From Planctomycetota bacterium (GTDB lineage: Bacteria; Planctomycetota; B15-G4; JADJEK01): DNA of 64,000 bases. Position numbers and translations under genes: made by a program. The notes below the pieces were generated by a model. The model worked only from the letters and a program-made list of their open reading frames with translations. It was not told where the DNA came from and did not search any database. This document shows positions 35,379 to 44,136 of this stretch, in pieces (position 1 is the stretch's first letter; every line of letters starts with the position of its first letter). The stretch lies in NCBI GenBank assembly GCA_016709145.1, contig JADJEK010000001.1, positions 124,001-188,000 of the forward strand, written 5' to 3'.

Positions 35379-35438
35379 GGCCCGGGTGCTGGCCCGGGTG
35401 CTGGCCCGGGTGCTGGCCCGGGTGCTGGCCCGGGCCGT
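35379..35438. repeat. Tandem 12-bp repeat (GGCCCGGGTGCT), four copies plus a partial
   Basis: Four exact copies of GGCCCGGGTGCT run from 35379 to 35426 and a partial fifth follows. The array sits 17 bases beyond the stop codon of the C25 peptidase gene, in its 3' flank. Function unknown; copy number may vary between strains. Confidence 0.85.
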
Positions 35439-35454
35439 CACGTCGACCCTTCGA

Positions 35455-37914
35455 TCAGGGCTGCTTCGCGCGAATCGCGTTCGACAGCGCGACGCCTTGC
35501 GGAGCTGCCGCGTCGGCGATCGCCATCTGGAAGTAGATCTTCGTGCCCTGCGGGATCGAGTTCGGCCACGACGAGACCGGCAACAGGAACTTGCCGTTCG
35601 CGTCGGTCGCGACGATCGTCGAGAACGCGATCGGGAAAGCCACCAGCGTGCCGCCCATGAACGGCTGCGGCGAGCTCGTGCCGGAGACCACGAACAGCGC
35701 CGGCGCGTTCGCCTTCGCGTTCGACAACGCGATGTTCGCCGCCGTGCCAGGCACCAGCGTGCCCTTGCCGGTCAGCTTCGGCGCACCGTTCACGCCCGGC
35801 AACGCTTCGCCGAGGTCCGCCCACGGGCCGTTCGTCACGAGGATCGAACCGACCGTCACGGCCCCGGACTCACCGCGGATCGTGTACTTCACGGTGCCGA
35901 GCGACTGCGGCGCGATCTTCAACGTCGCGACGCCGAACTTGTCGGTGTACGCGTTCGAGAACACATCGTCACCGAGCACGACCGAGCCGTCGCCCGGCTT
36001 GAACGCCGACACCAGCGCGTCGGGAACCGGGTTCCCGACCTTGTCCTGCACCGACACCGTCAGATCGCAGCCGCCCGGCAGGCAGACCGCGACTTCCTGC
36101 GGGAACGTCGTCAGCACGAGGTTCGCCTTGGCGCGGCGGATCTTCATCGCCGGATCGCCGAGCAACAGATACATCCACGAGTTGTTGCCGGGAACGATCT
36201 CGTTCATCTTGCTCTCGGCCCACGCGATCGCGTGCGAGTGGATCACCAAGCCACGGTCGTAGACCGCTTCGAACAAGCGGCGGTCGAGCTCGTGGTTCTG
36301 GCCGGTGCCCGACGCGACGGTCGCACCGTAGTGCGCGACCGCGCCGGTCGTGGCCCCCTCCATCCACGTCTCACCGATCGAGTCCTGGCTCGGCGCGTTC
36401 GCGTCGATCCAACCGATGTTCTGGTTGGTGCAGGACAACGACCACACCACCGGGTGCTGCGAGTTCGTCAGCCCGATGACCTGGTTCTTGTGCCAGTCCG
36501 TGCCGTTCCAGCCGGTCCACGCGTTGGTCGAGCCGTGACCGCGGTAGCACACCAGACCGACGCCGTCGTTCACCTTCGACGCGACCAACGTATTGGTCGA
36601 GCTGGCCTGCGAGCCGTAGATCTTGATGAAGCTCGGCGGCACCGAGTACGACGCGTTCGCGACGCTCTCGTGCGCACCGACGTACTTGTTCGGAGCGTTC
36701 TCCTTGTGAGCGACCAGCACGGCCTCGTTCCAACCGATCGAGGTGTCCGTGCTCTGCTCGTACGCGAGGATCTTCGCGAGTTGCGCCGTGAGATCGTCCG
36801 CGCCATCGACCGACAAGCGACCGACGTAGACCTCTTCGTCGAGATCACCGTCCTGCGGCGAGCCGTACGGATCGTCGCTGGCGATCGAGTCCGGTCCGAC
36901 GCACGTCGGGATCACGTTCGCGTCGCCGACGAGCAGGCAGTAATGGTCCATGCCCGACGCGCCGGTCGCGTACCACGCCTGGATCGCCGCGCGAATGTTC
37001 GCGCAGGTGTCGGCGCCGGTGATGTTCTCGAGCGTCCGCACGGTGACCTGGAAGCCACACGCCTTGCGGTACGCGACGAACGCCGCGAGCTCATCGGTGT
37101 ACGTCTGCGGCGTGACGATCAAGTAGCGCGCGCTGTACACCTGCAGATCCGCGGGGAACCAAGCCTTCGCCAGCGATGCGTTCAACACGGTGTTCGCGAG
37201 CAGCTTCGAGCGATCGCGCGTGATCTTCGCGAACGTCTGCATCGCGCCCGAGTGCAGGAACTCGAAACGCGTATGGACGTGGATCTTCAGCGCGCCGTTG
37301 ACCGGGATCCACTGGAACGGCAGCAGTTCGCCCTCCGCGCCCGGGATCGCCGGCAGCAACAGGCCGATCGGCAATTCCGACGCCGACACCGGGCCCGGCC
37401 ACGCCTTGGTCTCCTTGTAGATCACGGGGTCGAGCGACCACTGCGACGCGGTGCCATCGGGATCGCCGGGGCCGCGGTCTTCCTTCGGATCGATCGCTTC
37501 GTCGAGCTCCGCCTTCAAGGTCGGCGCGATCAGCGGCACGCTCTTGATGACGGTCTGGAGCTCGTCGATCTTGCCGAGCTTGACCGAACCGACTTTGGTA
37601 GCGATCGCGATGACGAAGCGCGCGGTCGGCAGGTCCGGTCCGCCTTCGATGCCAAGTTGCGGCAGGCCGGGAACGCGGATCTTCAAGTACGACTTGCCGT
37701 CGGGACCGACGACCGTGTCCTCGAAGTAGCCATGGATCTTCAGCTCGACGATCGAGCGCGTATGGTCCGACGCAGCCTCGTCGATCTTCAATTCGGCGGG
37801 CGTACCCTCAGCGGCGCCCGGAATAAGACCAACCCATTTCTCGGCGGCGAACGAGGTCGCGGACAGGACGGCGAGCGCCAGGGGCAGGCGCCACGCCAAG
37901 GACGAATGAGACAT
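35455..37914 (-). CDS. Gingipain-like C25 family cysteine peptidase
   Basis: An 819-residue secreted protein with signal peptide MSHSSLAWRLPLALAVLSATSFAA. The N-terminal 220 residues form a propeptide-like region (VELKIHGYFEDTVVG, GLPQLGIEGGPDLPTARFVIAI). The peptidase domain starts near residue 228 (ARYLIVTPQTYTDELAAFV); the catalytic His460 lies in CYRGHG and Cys495 in WSLSCTNQNIG, the correct order for C25. LLVGDANVIPT and VYVGRLSVDGADD fit the same fold. After ~590 (LLLGDPAMKI) come Ig-like beta domains. It would act outside the cytoplasm as an endopeptidase. A GGAGGA site precedes the start. No type IX secretion C-terminal sorting domain is obvious. Confidence 0.88.
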   Translation of the reverse strand: MSHSSLAWRLPLALAVLSATSFAAEKWVGLIPGAAEGTPAELKIDEAASDHTRSIVELKIHGYFEDTVVGPDGKSYLKIRVPGLPQLGIEGGPDLPTARFVIAIATKVGSVKLGKIDELQTVIKSVPLIAPTLKAELDEAIDPKEDRGPGDPDGTASQWSLDPVIYKETKAWPGPVSASELPIGLLLPAIPGAEGELLPFQWIPVNGALKIHVHTRFEFLHSGAMQTFAKITRDRSKLLANTVLNASLAKAWFPADLQVYSARYLIVTPQTYTDELAAFVAYRKACGFQVTVRTLENITGADTCANIRAAIQAWYATGASGMDHYCLLVGDANVIPTCVGPDSIASDDPYGSPQDGDLDEEVYVGRLSVDGADDLTAQLAKILAYEQSTDTSIGWNEAVLVAHKENAPNKYVGAHESVANASYSVPPSFIKIYGSQASSTNTLVASKVNDGVGLVCYRGHGSTNAWTGWNGTDWHKNQVIGLTNSQHPVVWSLSCTNQNIGWIDANAPSQDSIGETWMEGATTGAVAHYGATVASGTGQNHELDRRLFEAVYDRGLVIHSHAIAWAESKMNEIVPGNNSWMYLLLGDPAMKIRRAKANLVLTTFPQEVAVCLPGGCDLTVSVQDKVGNPVPDALVSAFKPGDGSVVLGDDVFSNAYTDKFGVATLKIAPQSLGTVKYTIRGESGAVTVGSILVTNGPWADLGEALPGVNGAPKLTGKGTLVPGTAANIALSNAKANAPALFVVSGTSSPQPFMGGTLVAFPIAFSTIVATDANGKFLLPVSSWPNSIPQGTKIYFQMAIADAAAPQGVALSNAIRAKQP

Positions 37915-38017
37915 CGAAATCCTCCGTTGTGCGCCGCAGTCCGGAAGCCTGGACCATCAGCGCGCTCGGAGGATCAGCGGAGATTCACCCGCGTTCCGCG
38001 AAATCGTCGTCCTAAGT

Positions 38018-40438
38018 TCAGACGCGAGTGCGTGGGAGCGCGAATGCCGCGAGGCCGTAGAGGCCCGCGCCGAGCAACAGCACGTGGGTGAACCCGTGGT
38101 CCATCGCGACGAGGATCGTCAGCACGCTCGCGATCACCGATGCGCCGCCGTTCACGCCGAATGCCCAAGGCAACAGCGGTGCGGCACGCTCCTTCGCGAA
38201 GCGCAAACCCAGCGGGAACGGGAACCCCATCGCGAATGCCGCGGGAGCGATCACGGCGACGGCGATCACGCGCCGCGCCAGCAAGCCGAGGTCGAGCGTC
38301 GCAGCGAAGATCTTCGGCGCGATCAGCGCGACCAGGACCGAGAGCAACATCACGATCAGGGCGGCGCGCATCACGGCAGCCCGTTCGGAGCCGATGCCAA
38401 CGCGGGCCGACGTCGCGGCGCCGAGTCCCGAGAACACGAGGAATGCCGAGATGCCGAGGCCGAGCGCTTCGAGTGGATGGCCGAGGTAGAGCGTCAGTCG
38501 CTGGATCATCGGGATCTCGACGCACATGAACGCGAGCCCGACGGTGGCGAAGAACAGCACCTGCCGCCACGCGCCGGCGACGCGCAGTCCACCGCTGCGG
38601 AACGCGACCAACGGCACCACGACGAGCACGAGCAACAGCACGACGGCGGCCGCGAGCGAGAGCCACAGCACTTGCAATCCCGCGGGTCCGTGGCCGATGA
38701 CGGCATGGAACACCGAGCGCGCGCCTTGCGCGTCGCCCGACGAGAGCACGTCGCGACCGCGATAGAACTGGAAGAAGAACGGGCGGTCGTCGGTGACTTC
38801 GCCGACCGCGTACGCGTAGGCGTCCTCGAACGCGGCTTCGGCCTCGGACCCCGCGCCGATCGCTTTCACGTAGTCGGCGAACGCGGCCTCGCCGGTGCCG
38901 CCGGGCACGAGCGCCATCGAGTACTTGCCCTTGTCGGGATGCATCGCGCAGAAGCGCTCGAGGAACTCGACCTCGTTCGGCTTGAACGGCGACTTCTTCA
39001 GCAGCGACACCGCGTAACGCGCCTCGTCGCCGCCGCCGTCCTCGCTCGGCGTCTTGACGTCGACGACCGCGAGGTGCGCCGACGGGTTCGCGATCCCGCG
39101 TCGGCGGAGTTCGCGCGCCATCATGCCGATGAGGCGTAGCTCTTCGCGCGGCGGGTAGAAGCGCCAGCGCAGGACCGCGAGCACGCCGTCGTCGTTCAAG
39201 TGGTCGACGTAATCGCGGATCGCGTCCTGCGTGTAGAGGTACGACTCGGCGGTCAAGTTCGCGCCGGTCGCGAGCGCCGCGTACGTGTCGGCGCCGGTGA
39301 TCTGGATGACGTCGAACGTCTCGTTCGAGCGTGCGACCACCGAACGGCCATCGGCAACGACGACCTCCACGCGCGGATCGTTGTAGAGGCCGCCGGTGTA
39401 CGCGGCGAAGCGGCCGCGCATCAGCGCCGCGGTCGACGGGTTGATCTCGGCGCCGAGCACGCGCGTCGCGCCCATCTCGAGTGCGACCGCGAGATCGAAG
39501 CCGCCACCGACGCCGATCACGAGCGCGTGCGAGCCCTTCGGCTTCGACGTCGACGTGTACGCGAGCGCCATGTGGTTCGACGGCAAGTTGAAGCGCTGTT
39601 CCTTGTCCGTCGACGGGATCCGCGTCGGCGCGTCGCCGTCCTGATAGACGCGCAGTTGCGTGTCCTTGGTCTCGTCGCCGACGACGTCGATGCGGCAGAT
39701 GGGATCCCACACGCTCGCGGCGAGCGGGGCTTTCGCCTGATGCAGCTCGGCGTGGAGCGTCTTGCCCTCGGCGACCGGGAACGGCAGCAGTTGGTCGCGC
39801 TTCGGAAGAGCGACGAGGCTCGCGACCGCGATCAGCGCGGCGACACCTGTCAGGACCGTGCGCCTGGCCGCGAAGGCGAAGCTCGCGCCCGCGCACGCGG
39901 CGATCGCCGTCGAGACCAGCACGAGTCCGGCACCACCGACCCAGCGCAGCGTCGGCACGACCAGCAGGCAGCCGAGCGCCGAGCCGATCAGGTTCACGGA
40001 GTAACGGCGGCTGACGCGAGCGCCGGTTCCGTCCAAGGCCGCCGCGACGGCGACCCCGCCGAAGAAGAACGGCACCACCAAATAGAGGTAGGCGAGCGTG
40101 GCCTTGATCGCGGGCCAACGCGAGTCGGCTTCGGGCAACGCGCGGATCTCGTGCCGCGCCAGCACGACGAACGTGCCGAGCGCGAGCGCGGCGAATGCGA
40201 CCGCGCCGAACGCGGCTCGCCCGATCGGTGGCTTCGCACGCGCGACCGCGAGCCAAGTCCCACCGGCCGCGAATCCAAGGAGCGTCACGGTGACGACGAG
40301 GTACGTCACGTGATGCCAGAGGATGAACGAGAACACGCGCACCTGCCCGATCTCGAGCAGCAGGATCGCGGCGGACAACAACAGCAGGCCGAGCGCGGTG
40401 GCGGGCTCGCGTTCGGAGGTCGGGTCGGGCTGGTTCAT
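38018..40438 (-). CDS. Membrane-embedded spermidine synthase-like protein
   Basis: An intact 806-residue protein with a sandwich layout: six or so membrane helices at the N-terminus (TALGLLLLSAAILLLEIGQV, YLVVTVTLLGFAAGGTWLAV), a soluble spermidine synthase/methyltransferase-like domain (SAM loop VIGVGGGFDLAVALEMGATR and NPSTAALMRGRFAAYTGG, then FDVIQITGADTYAAL), and further helices at the C-terminus (LQVLWLSLAAAVVLLLVLVV; VGLAFMCVEIPMIQRLTLYLG). The catalytic Asp of true spermidine synthases (usually in a D-x-x-D motif) is replaced here by ITGADTY. The substrate is unknown. It is a distant relative of the broken gene at 20.4-22.3 kb. Confidence 0.82.
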   Translation of the reverse strand: MNQPDPTSEREPATALGLLLLSAAILLLEIGQVRVFSFILWHHVTYLVVTVTLLGFAAGGTWLAVARAKPPIGRAAFGAVAFAALALGTFVVLARHEIRALPEADSRWPAIKATLAYLYLVVPFFFGGVAVAAALDGTGARVSRRYSVNLIGSALGCLLVVPTLRWVGGAGLVLVSTAIAACAGASFAFAARRTVLTGVAALIAVASLVALPKRDQLLPFPVAEGKTLHAELHQAKAPLAASVWDPICRIDVVGDETKDTQLRVYQDGDAPTRIPSTDKEQRFNLPSNHMALAYTSTSKPKGSHALVIGVGGGFDLAVALEMGATRVLGAEINPSTAALMRGRFAAYTGGLYNDPRVEVVVADGRSVVARSNETFDVIQITGADTYAALATGANLTAESYLYTQDAIRDYVDHLNDDGVLAVLRWRFYPPREELRLIGMMARELRRRGIANPSAHLAVVDVKTPSEDGGGDEARYAVSLLKKSPFKPNEVEFLERFCAMHPDKGKYSMALVPGGTGEAAFADYVKAIGAGSEAEAAFEDAYAYAVGEVTDDRPFFFQFYRGRDVLSSGDAQGARSVFHAVIGHGPAGLQVLWLSLAAAVVLLLVLVVVPLVAFRSGGLRVAGAWRQVLFFATVGLAFMCVEIPMIQRLTLYLGHPLEALGLGISAFLVFSGLGAATSARVGIGSERAAVMRAALIVMLLSVLVALIAPKIFAATLDLGLLARRVIAVAVIAPAAFAMGFPFPLGLRFAKERAAPLLPWAFGVNGGASVIASVLTILVAMDHGFTHVLLLGAGLYGLAAFALPRTRV

Positions 40439-40635
40439 GGGATCCGGGGAGCGGAATCGAAGGCGGGGATCTTATCGGCAGGTCGGGACGCCCGTCCGCA
40501 CGTCCCCCGGAACGAGTCCACCGACTCACACAGGTGGGTGGCCTATTCGGGCGGCGAGGCTTAGCCTCCAGATTCTTGACTCCGATGCCAGGGCCCCTGC
40601 TGCCAGGGGCACACAACGAAAGGGAAAGCACCCAG

Positions 40636-42357
40636 ATGAGTTCGATGAAGACCATCGTCCACACGACGCTCCTCGCATTGACCTCTGCCACCGCGTTCGC
40701 CGCGGGTGGTGCGAAGGTCATCTACTCCGAGATCGCGACCAGCGCGACCAGCACCGTCCCGGGCGCTCTCGATGCCGGTGGCAATCCGGTGTCCGCGCAG
40801 TTCGCCGCGATGTTCGACCTGGTCGTGAACCACGACGGCTCGCAGTGGGTCCTGCGCAGCACGAACAACCTCGGCACGACGCTCGACAACATGCTGATCC
40901 TCGGCTCGGGCAACACCGGCTCGGTGCTGTTCCAGGACGGGCAGCCGGTGCCGAACACGGCCGGCGAGACGTTCGACTTCTTCGACACCGTTCGCCCGGT
41001 GACCTGGGACGACAACAACCGCATGGGCTTGAGCTTCCGCGCCAAGGGCGGCGTCACGACCGACGACGAGAAGCTCGTGATCTGGGACGGCACCAACTTC
41101 ACGATCGTGATGAAGCAGAACGACCCGTACTTCGGGTTGATCGACATCCCGACCAACGTCACGGGTGACGAACTCGTCGGCAACTCGATCGGTTCGGTTC
41201 AGTTGCTGAACTCGGGTCTGCTGAGCCTCGTCAACACGCCGATCACGAACTGCTCGAGCTTCCGCTACCCGGCGCTGATGCACACGAACACGGCGTTCCG
41301 TCAGTCGGGTGTGAGCCCGATCGGTGGCTCCGACATCTGGGACAGCTTCGTCCTCGATGGCGCCGGCGGCACGCCGGACGGGGCGCACTGGTACGCCGAA
41401 GGCGATACCGAGAACACGAACACCGCGATCGACGCGATCTTCGTGGTCGACGACAACATCATCTTGCAGGAGGGGTCGCTGATCCCCGGCACGGCGATGG
41501 TCTACGCCGACGTGTTCCACGCGCGCATGCTGGACGACGGTCAGTACTACGTGCGTGGCGACGACTCGGTCGACAACGACTTCGCGTTGCGCGGCGACGG
41601 CATGGTCGTCAAGACCGGCGATCCGATCACCGCCGGCAACACCGAGTTGTGGGGCGTTTCGTTCAGCAACTTCTCGGGCAACCACCAGGGCGATTGGATC
41701 CTGGTCGGCAGCACGAACAGCGCGAACACGCAGGCCGACACGGTGATGGTCTACAACGGCGGCAGCATCCTGTGCCGTGAGGGCGATCCGGTCGACGTCG
41801 ACGGCAACGGACTGTTCGACGACAACGCGTTCATCAACTCGTTCAGCCCGGACGACACGCACCTCACCGACAGCGGCGACGTGTTCTTCATCGCGGGCTT
41901 GCGCGACACGATCTCCGGCACGACGTCGAACCTTGGCGACTCGATGATCCGCATCGAGATCTGCGGCTCGGCGACGCAGTACGGCACGGGCTGCGCGGGT
42001 TCCGGTGGCTTCACGCCGTCGTTGAACTTGACGGGTTGCGCGCGTGCGGCCGGCAACGTCACGCTGTCGGTCGACGACGGTCTCGGCGGTTCGTTCACGG
42101 TGCTGATGTTCGGGTTCGGCCAGGGCAACATCGCCATGGACGGCGGCTGCTCGCTGCTGATCCAGACGCTGACGCCGGCGATCCTGAACCTCCCGCTGCC
42201 GGGTGTCGGTCCGGGCAACGGCGATCTCTCGATCGCGACGCAGATCCCGGGCAACGCGCCGAGCGTCACGTTCACGATGCAGGCGTTCGTCGCCGATCCG
42301 GGCGTGTCGCAGGGCTTCTCGAACTCGAACGGCCTCGAAGTCACGATCAAGGGCTGA
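40636..42357 (+). CDS. Secreted protein with a planctomycete C-terminal beta domain
   Basis: Start at ATG 40636 (MSSMKTIVHTTLLALTSATAFAA), signal peptide; 573 residues. The body repeats blocks of the pattern 'D.V...G..IL.EGD.V', for example DTVMVYNGGSILCREGDPVD and DAIFVVDDNIILQEGSLIPG, resembling the DUF7453-like secreted repeats of planctomycetes. The last 115 residues begin QYGTGCAGSGGFTPSLNLTGC and read GGSFTVLMFGFGQG ... NGLEVTIKG. This YGTGC-type tail is, as I recall, shared by many secreted planctomycete proteins and may be a sorting or anchoring unit. No enzyme motif is visible. The 5' region contains a small hairpin (CCCCTGCTGCCAGGGG). Confidence 0.78.
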   Translation: MSSMKTIVHTTLLALTSATAFAAGGAKVIYSEIATSATSTVPGALDAGGNPVSAQFAAMFDLVVNHDGSQWVLRSTNNLGTTLDNMLILGSGNTGSVLFQDGQPVPNTAGETFDFFDTVRPVTWDDNNRMGLSFRAKGGVTTDDEKLVIWDGTNFTIVMKQNDPYFGLIDIPTNVTGDELVGNSIGSVQLLNSGLLSLVNTPITNCSSFRYPALMHTNTAFRQSGVSPIGGSDIWDSFVLDGAGGTPDGAHWYAEGDTENTNTAIDAIFVVDDNIILQEGSLIPGTAMVYADVFHARMLDDGQYYVRGDDSVDNDFALRGDGMVVKTGDPITAGNTELWGVSFSNFSGNHQGDWILVGSTNSANTQADTVMVYNGGSILCREGDPVDVDGNGLFDDNAFINSFSPDDTHLTDSGDVFFIAGLRDTISGTTSNLGDSMIRIEICGSATQYGTGCAGSGGFTPSLNLTGCARAAGNVTLSVDDGLGGSFTVLMFGFGQGNIAMDGGCSLLIQTLTPAILNLPLPGVGPGNGDLSIATQIPGNAPSVTFTMQAFVADPGVSQGFSNSNGLEVTIKG

Positions 42358-42371
42358 TCGAGTCGGCGAAC

Positions 42372-42416
42372 GGGGACGGGTGAGGGTCGGGTGCGCACCT
42401 GCCCCGACCTGTCCCC
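42372..42416. repeat. Imperfect GGGGAC...GTCCCC hairpin
   Basis: An imperfect inverted repeat just after the stop codon: GGGGAC and GTCGGG on the left pair with CCCGAC and TGTCCCC on the right. It may be a degenerate member of the palindromic family seen at 22.3, 35.3 and 53.7 kb. Confidence 0.45.
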
Positions 42417-42432
42417 AAACGACCCAAACGAT

Positions 42433-42462
42433 GAGGGGGCGCCGCGCGAGCGGCGCCCCCTC
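42433..42462 (+). terminator. Terminator-like hairpin with a GCGA tetraloop
   Basis: A perfect 13-bp stem GAGGGGGCGCCGC / GCGGCGCCCCCTC closed by a GNRA-type GCGA loop, about 75 bases after the preceding stop codon. No long T run follows (GTTCGTC), so termination efficiency is uncertain. Confidence 0.55.
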
Positions 42463-42511
42463 GTTCGTCTACCGGCTAGACCAACCGCCCTAAGTCCGCA
42501 GCGGGCAAGAA

Positions 42512-42593
42512 CCAAGCCCGCGTGCGATTGCCGCCGGCCAACGCGTTGGGGTACCCCAACGCGTTGGCCGGCGGCAATCGCACGCGGGCTTGG
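42512..42593. repeat. 82-bp perfect palindrome without spacer
   Basis: Two exact 41-base arms meet at the centre GGGGT|ACCCC (between 42552 and 42553). The outer ends are CCAAGCCCGCGTGCGATTGC and its complement. It lies between two convergent genes. No transposase is nearby. Confidence 0.9.
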
Positions 42594-42664
42594 TCGTTGG
42601 TGGGGCTTGGGTTATGGCGGGGTGTCCGAACTTTGGAGGAGGTCCGGTCCTGAACGGTGGACGG

Positions 42665-43879
42665 TCAGGGGAAGTCGTTGGTCTGGCCGGCGCCCGAGAC
42701 CTTGTTGGCGCGGCCGCCATTCTGCGCGCCGAGGTCGATGAAGCCGTCGCCGGATGCCTTGTTCGCCTCGAGCCAGTTGTTGTCGCCGAGGACTTGGATG
42801 GCGTCGGCCCCGTTGCTCTTGAACTTGTTGCCGACGAGCGCAGTCCGCTCGACGCCATTCACGATTCGGATGCCTTGACCGAGGTTCGAGTTGATCGTCG
42901 CGGTGCGGACACTCATGCCGCTTTGCGTGAGCTCGATGCCGTGGACGGTGTTGTCCGAGAAGGTGCCGCCGAGGATCAGCCCGCCTTCGGCCCCGCCTTG
43001 GAAGCCATAGGTGTTGAACCGACTGGTGCACGTCTCGAGCAAGACCTGGACGCCGAGCGCGATGAAGCCGACATCGCAATCCCGCGCCACGCACTTCACG
43101 GCACGGTGTGCAGCTCCCTCGAAGAAGAACCCGTGCGACGCCGAGGCCTCGACCGTGCACTTCTCGAGTCGATGGCCGGTACCGCGGATCGTGAACAACC
43201 CGGGATGCGAGAGGTCCGATGCCGTGAGCGCGTCCGACGAGCAATTCACGAGCAGACAGTTCGTCGACGTCGAGGACAGCAGGAATGCGTTGTTGCCGAC
43301 GTTGTCGGCCACGCAACCATCGAGCGTATGTGCGTTCCCATCGATCGAGAACGCGACCTTCGTCATGCCCGAAAAGTCGCACTTCTTCAGCAGTACGCCC
43401 GACGTCGTGCTTCCGGACACCACCACGCCGACGTCGTCGCCGGCGACGCCGTTCACCCCCTCCAGCACGATGTTCGACGTCACGCCGCCGATCTCGACCG
43501 CGGGCTCATCGCCGTCCGCGGCGGAGAAGCTCTTCACCACGAGGTTCTTCAGCGTGATGCCGCTCGCGTCCTGGATCCGCACGGCGTTCTTGTCGGCGGT
43601 CGTACCGGTGATCTGCACCACGCCCTTGCCCGTGCGCTGCAGCGCGAGTGACGCTTGCGTCGGCGTGCCGGTCAGCGAGATGTAGAGGCTCTCGGTGTAG
43701 TTGCCGGACGGAATGTTGATCGTGTCGGCCGTGTCCGCATTCGCGAGCGCAGCGTCGATCGCTTGCTGGATCGTCGTGATCCCCCCACTCCCCACGGTGA
43801 TCGTTCCGGCTTCGACGATCGCTCCCCCGCAGGCGAACGCCAGCGCGGCCGTCCGCAGAATCCAACGCGTGAAGAGCAT
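42665..43879 (-). CDS. Right-handed parallel beta-helix repeat protein
   Basis: ATG 43879 (MLFTRWILRTAALAFACGGA) has a GGAGGT site five bases upstream and a signal peptide; 404 residues. The start of the mature protein, GGITTIQQAIDAALANADTADTINIPSGNYTESLYI, is the classic N-terminal turn of pectate-lyase-like beta-helices (periplasmic copper-binding / NosD-type repeats). About ten coils follow, such as VRIQDASGITLKNLVVKSF, NAFLLSSTSTNCLLVNCSS and VHGIELTQSGMSVRTATINS. Such secreted proteins bind or cleave polysaccharides, but no catalytic pattern can be assigned. Confidence 0.85.
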   Translation of the reverse strand: MLFTRWILRTAALAFACGGAIVEAGTITVGSGGITTIQQAIDAALANADTADTINIPSGNYTESLYISLTGTPTQASLALQRTGKGVVQITGTTADKNAVRIQDASGITLKNLVVKSFSAADGDEPAVEIGGVTSNIVLEGVNGVAGDDVGVVVSGSTTSGVLLKKCDFSGMTKVAFSIDGNAHTLDGCVADNVGNNAFLLSSTSTNCLLVNCSSDALTASDLSHPGLFTIRGTGHRLEKCTVEASASHGFFFEGAAHRAVKCVARDCDVGFIALGVQVLLETCTSRFNTYGFQGGAEGGLILGGTFSDNTVHGIELTQSGMSVRTATINSNLGQGIRIVNGVERTALVGNKFKSNGADAIQVLGDNNWLEANKASGDGFIDLGAQNGGRANKVSGAGQTNDFP

Positions 43880-44136
43880 GGGTACCTCCAAAGACGATCC
43901 AACGCTTGATGTCGACCCCCGAAGGGACCGAAGTAAGTGGATTCTGGCCCCGACTTCGACCAACAGCCAGTGATGCAGCAGGTTTGTGTCGAAGCTCATC
44001 GCTCCGACCTGCCGACTCTGACCGTCGCGCATGGCGCTCGAACGGGTCGCGCGCATGCTGCTTCCCGACGATTCGTTGCGGGTCCCGTCCTTCCCCTCTC
44101 TAATGCCCCGACCTTCTTGCCAGGAGCGAACTTCGG

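Noticed and set aside
35312..35438. CRISPR-like array near 35.3-35.4 kb
   Set aside because: The repeat unit is only 12 bases, head to tail without spacers, and no cas gene is present.
35386..38091. A 901-codon plus-strand open frame
   Set aside because: Antisense to the C25 peptidase gene, low-complexity Arg-rich product, no domains.
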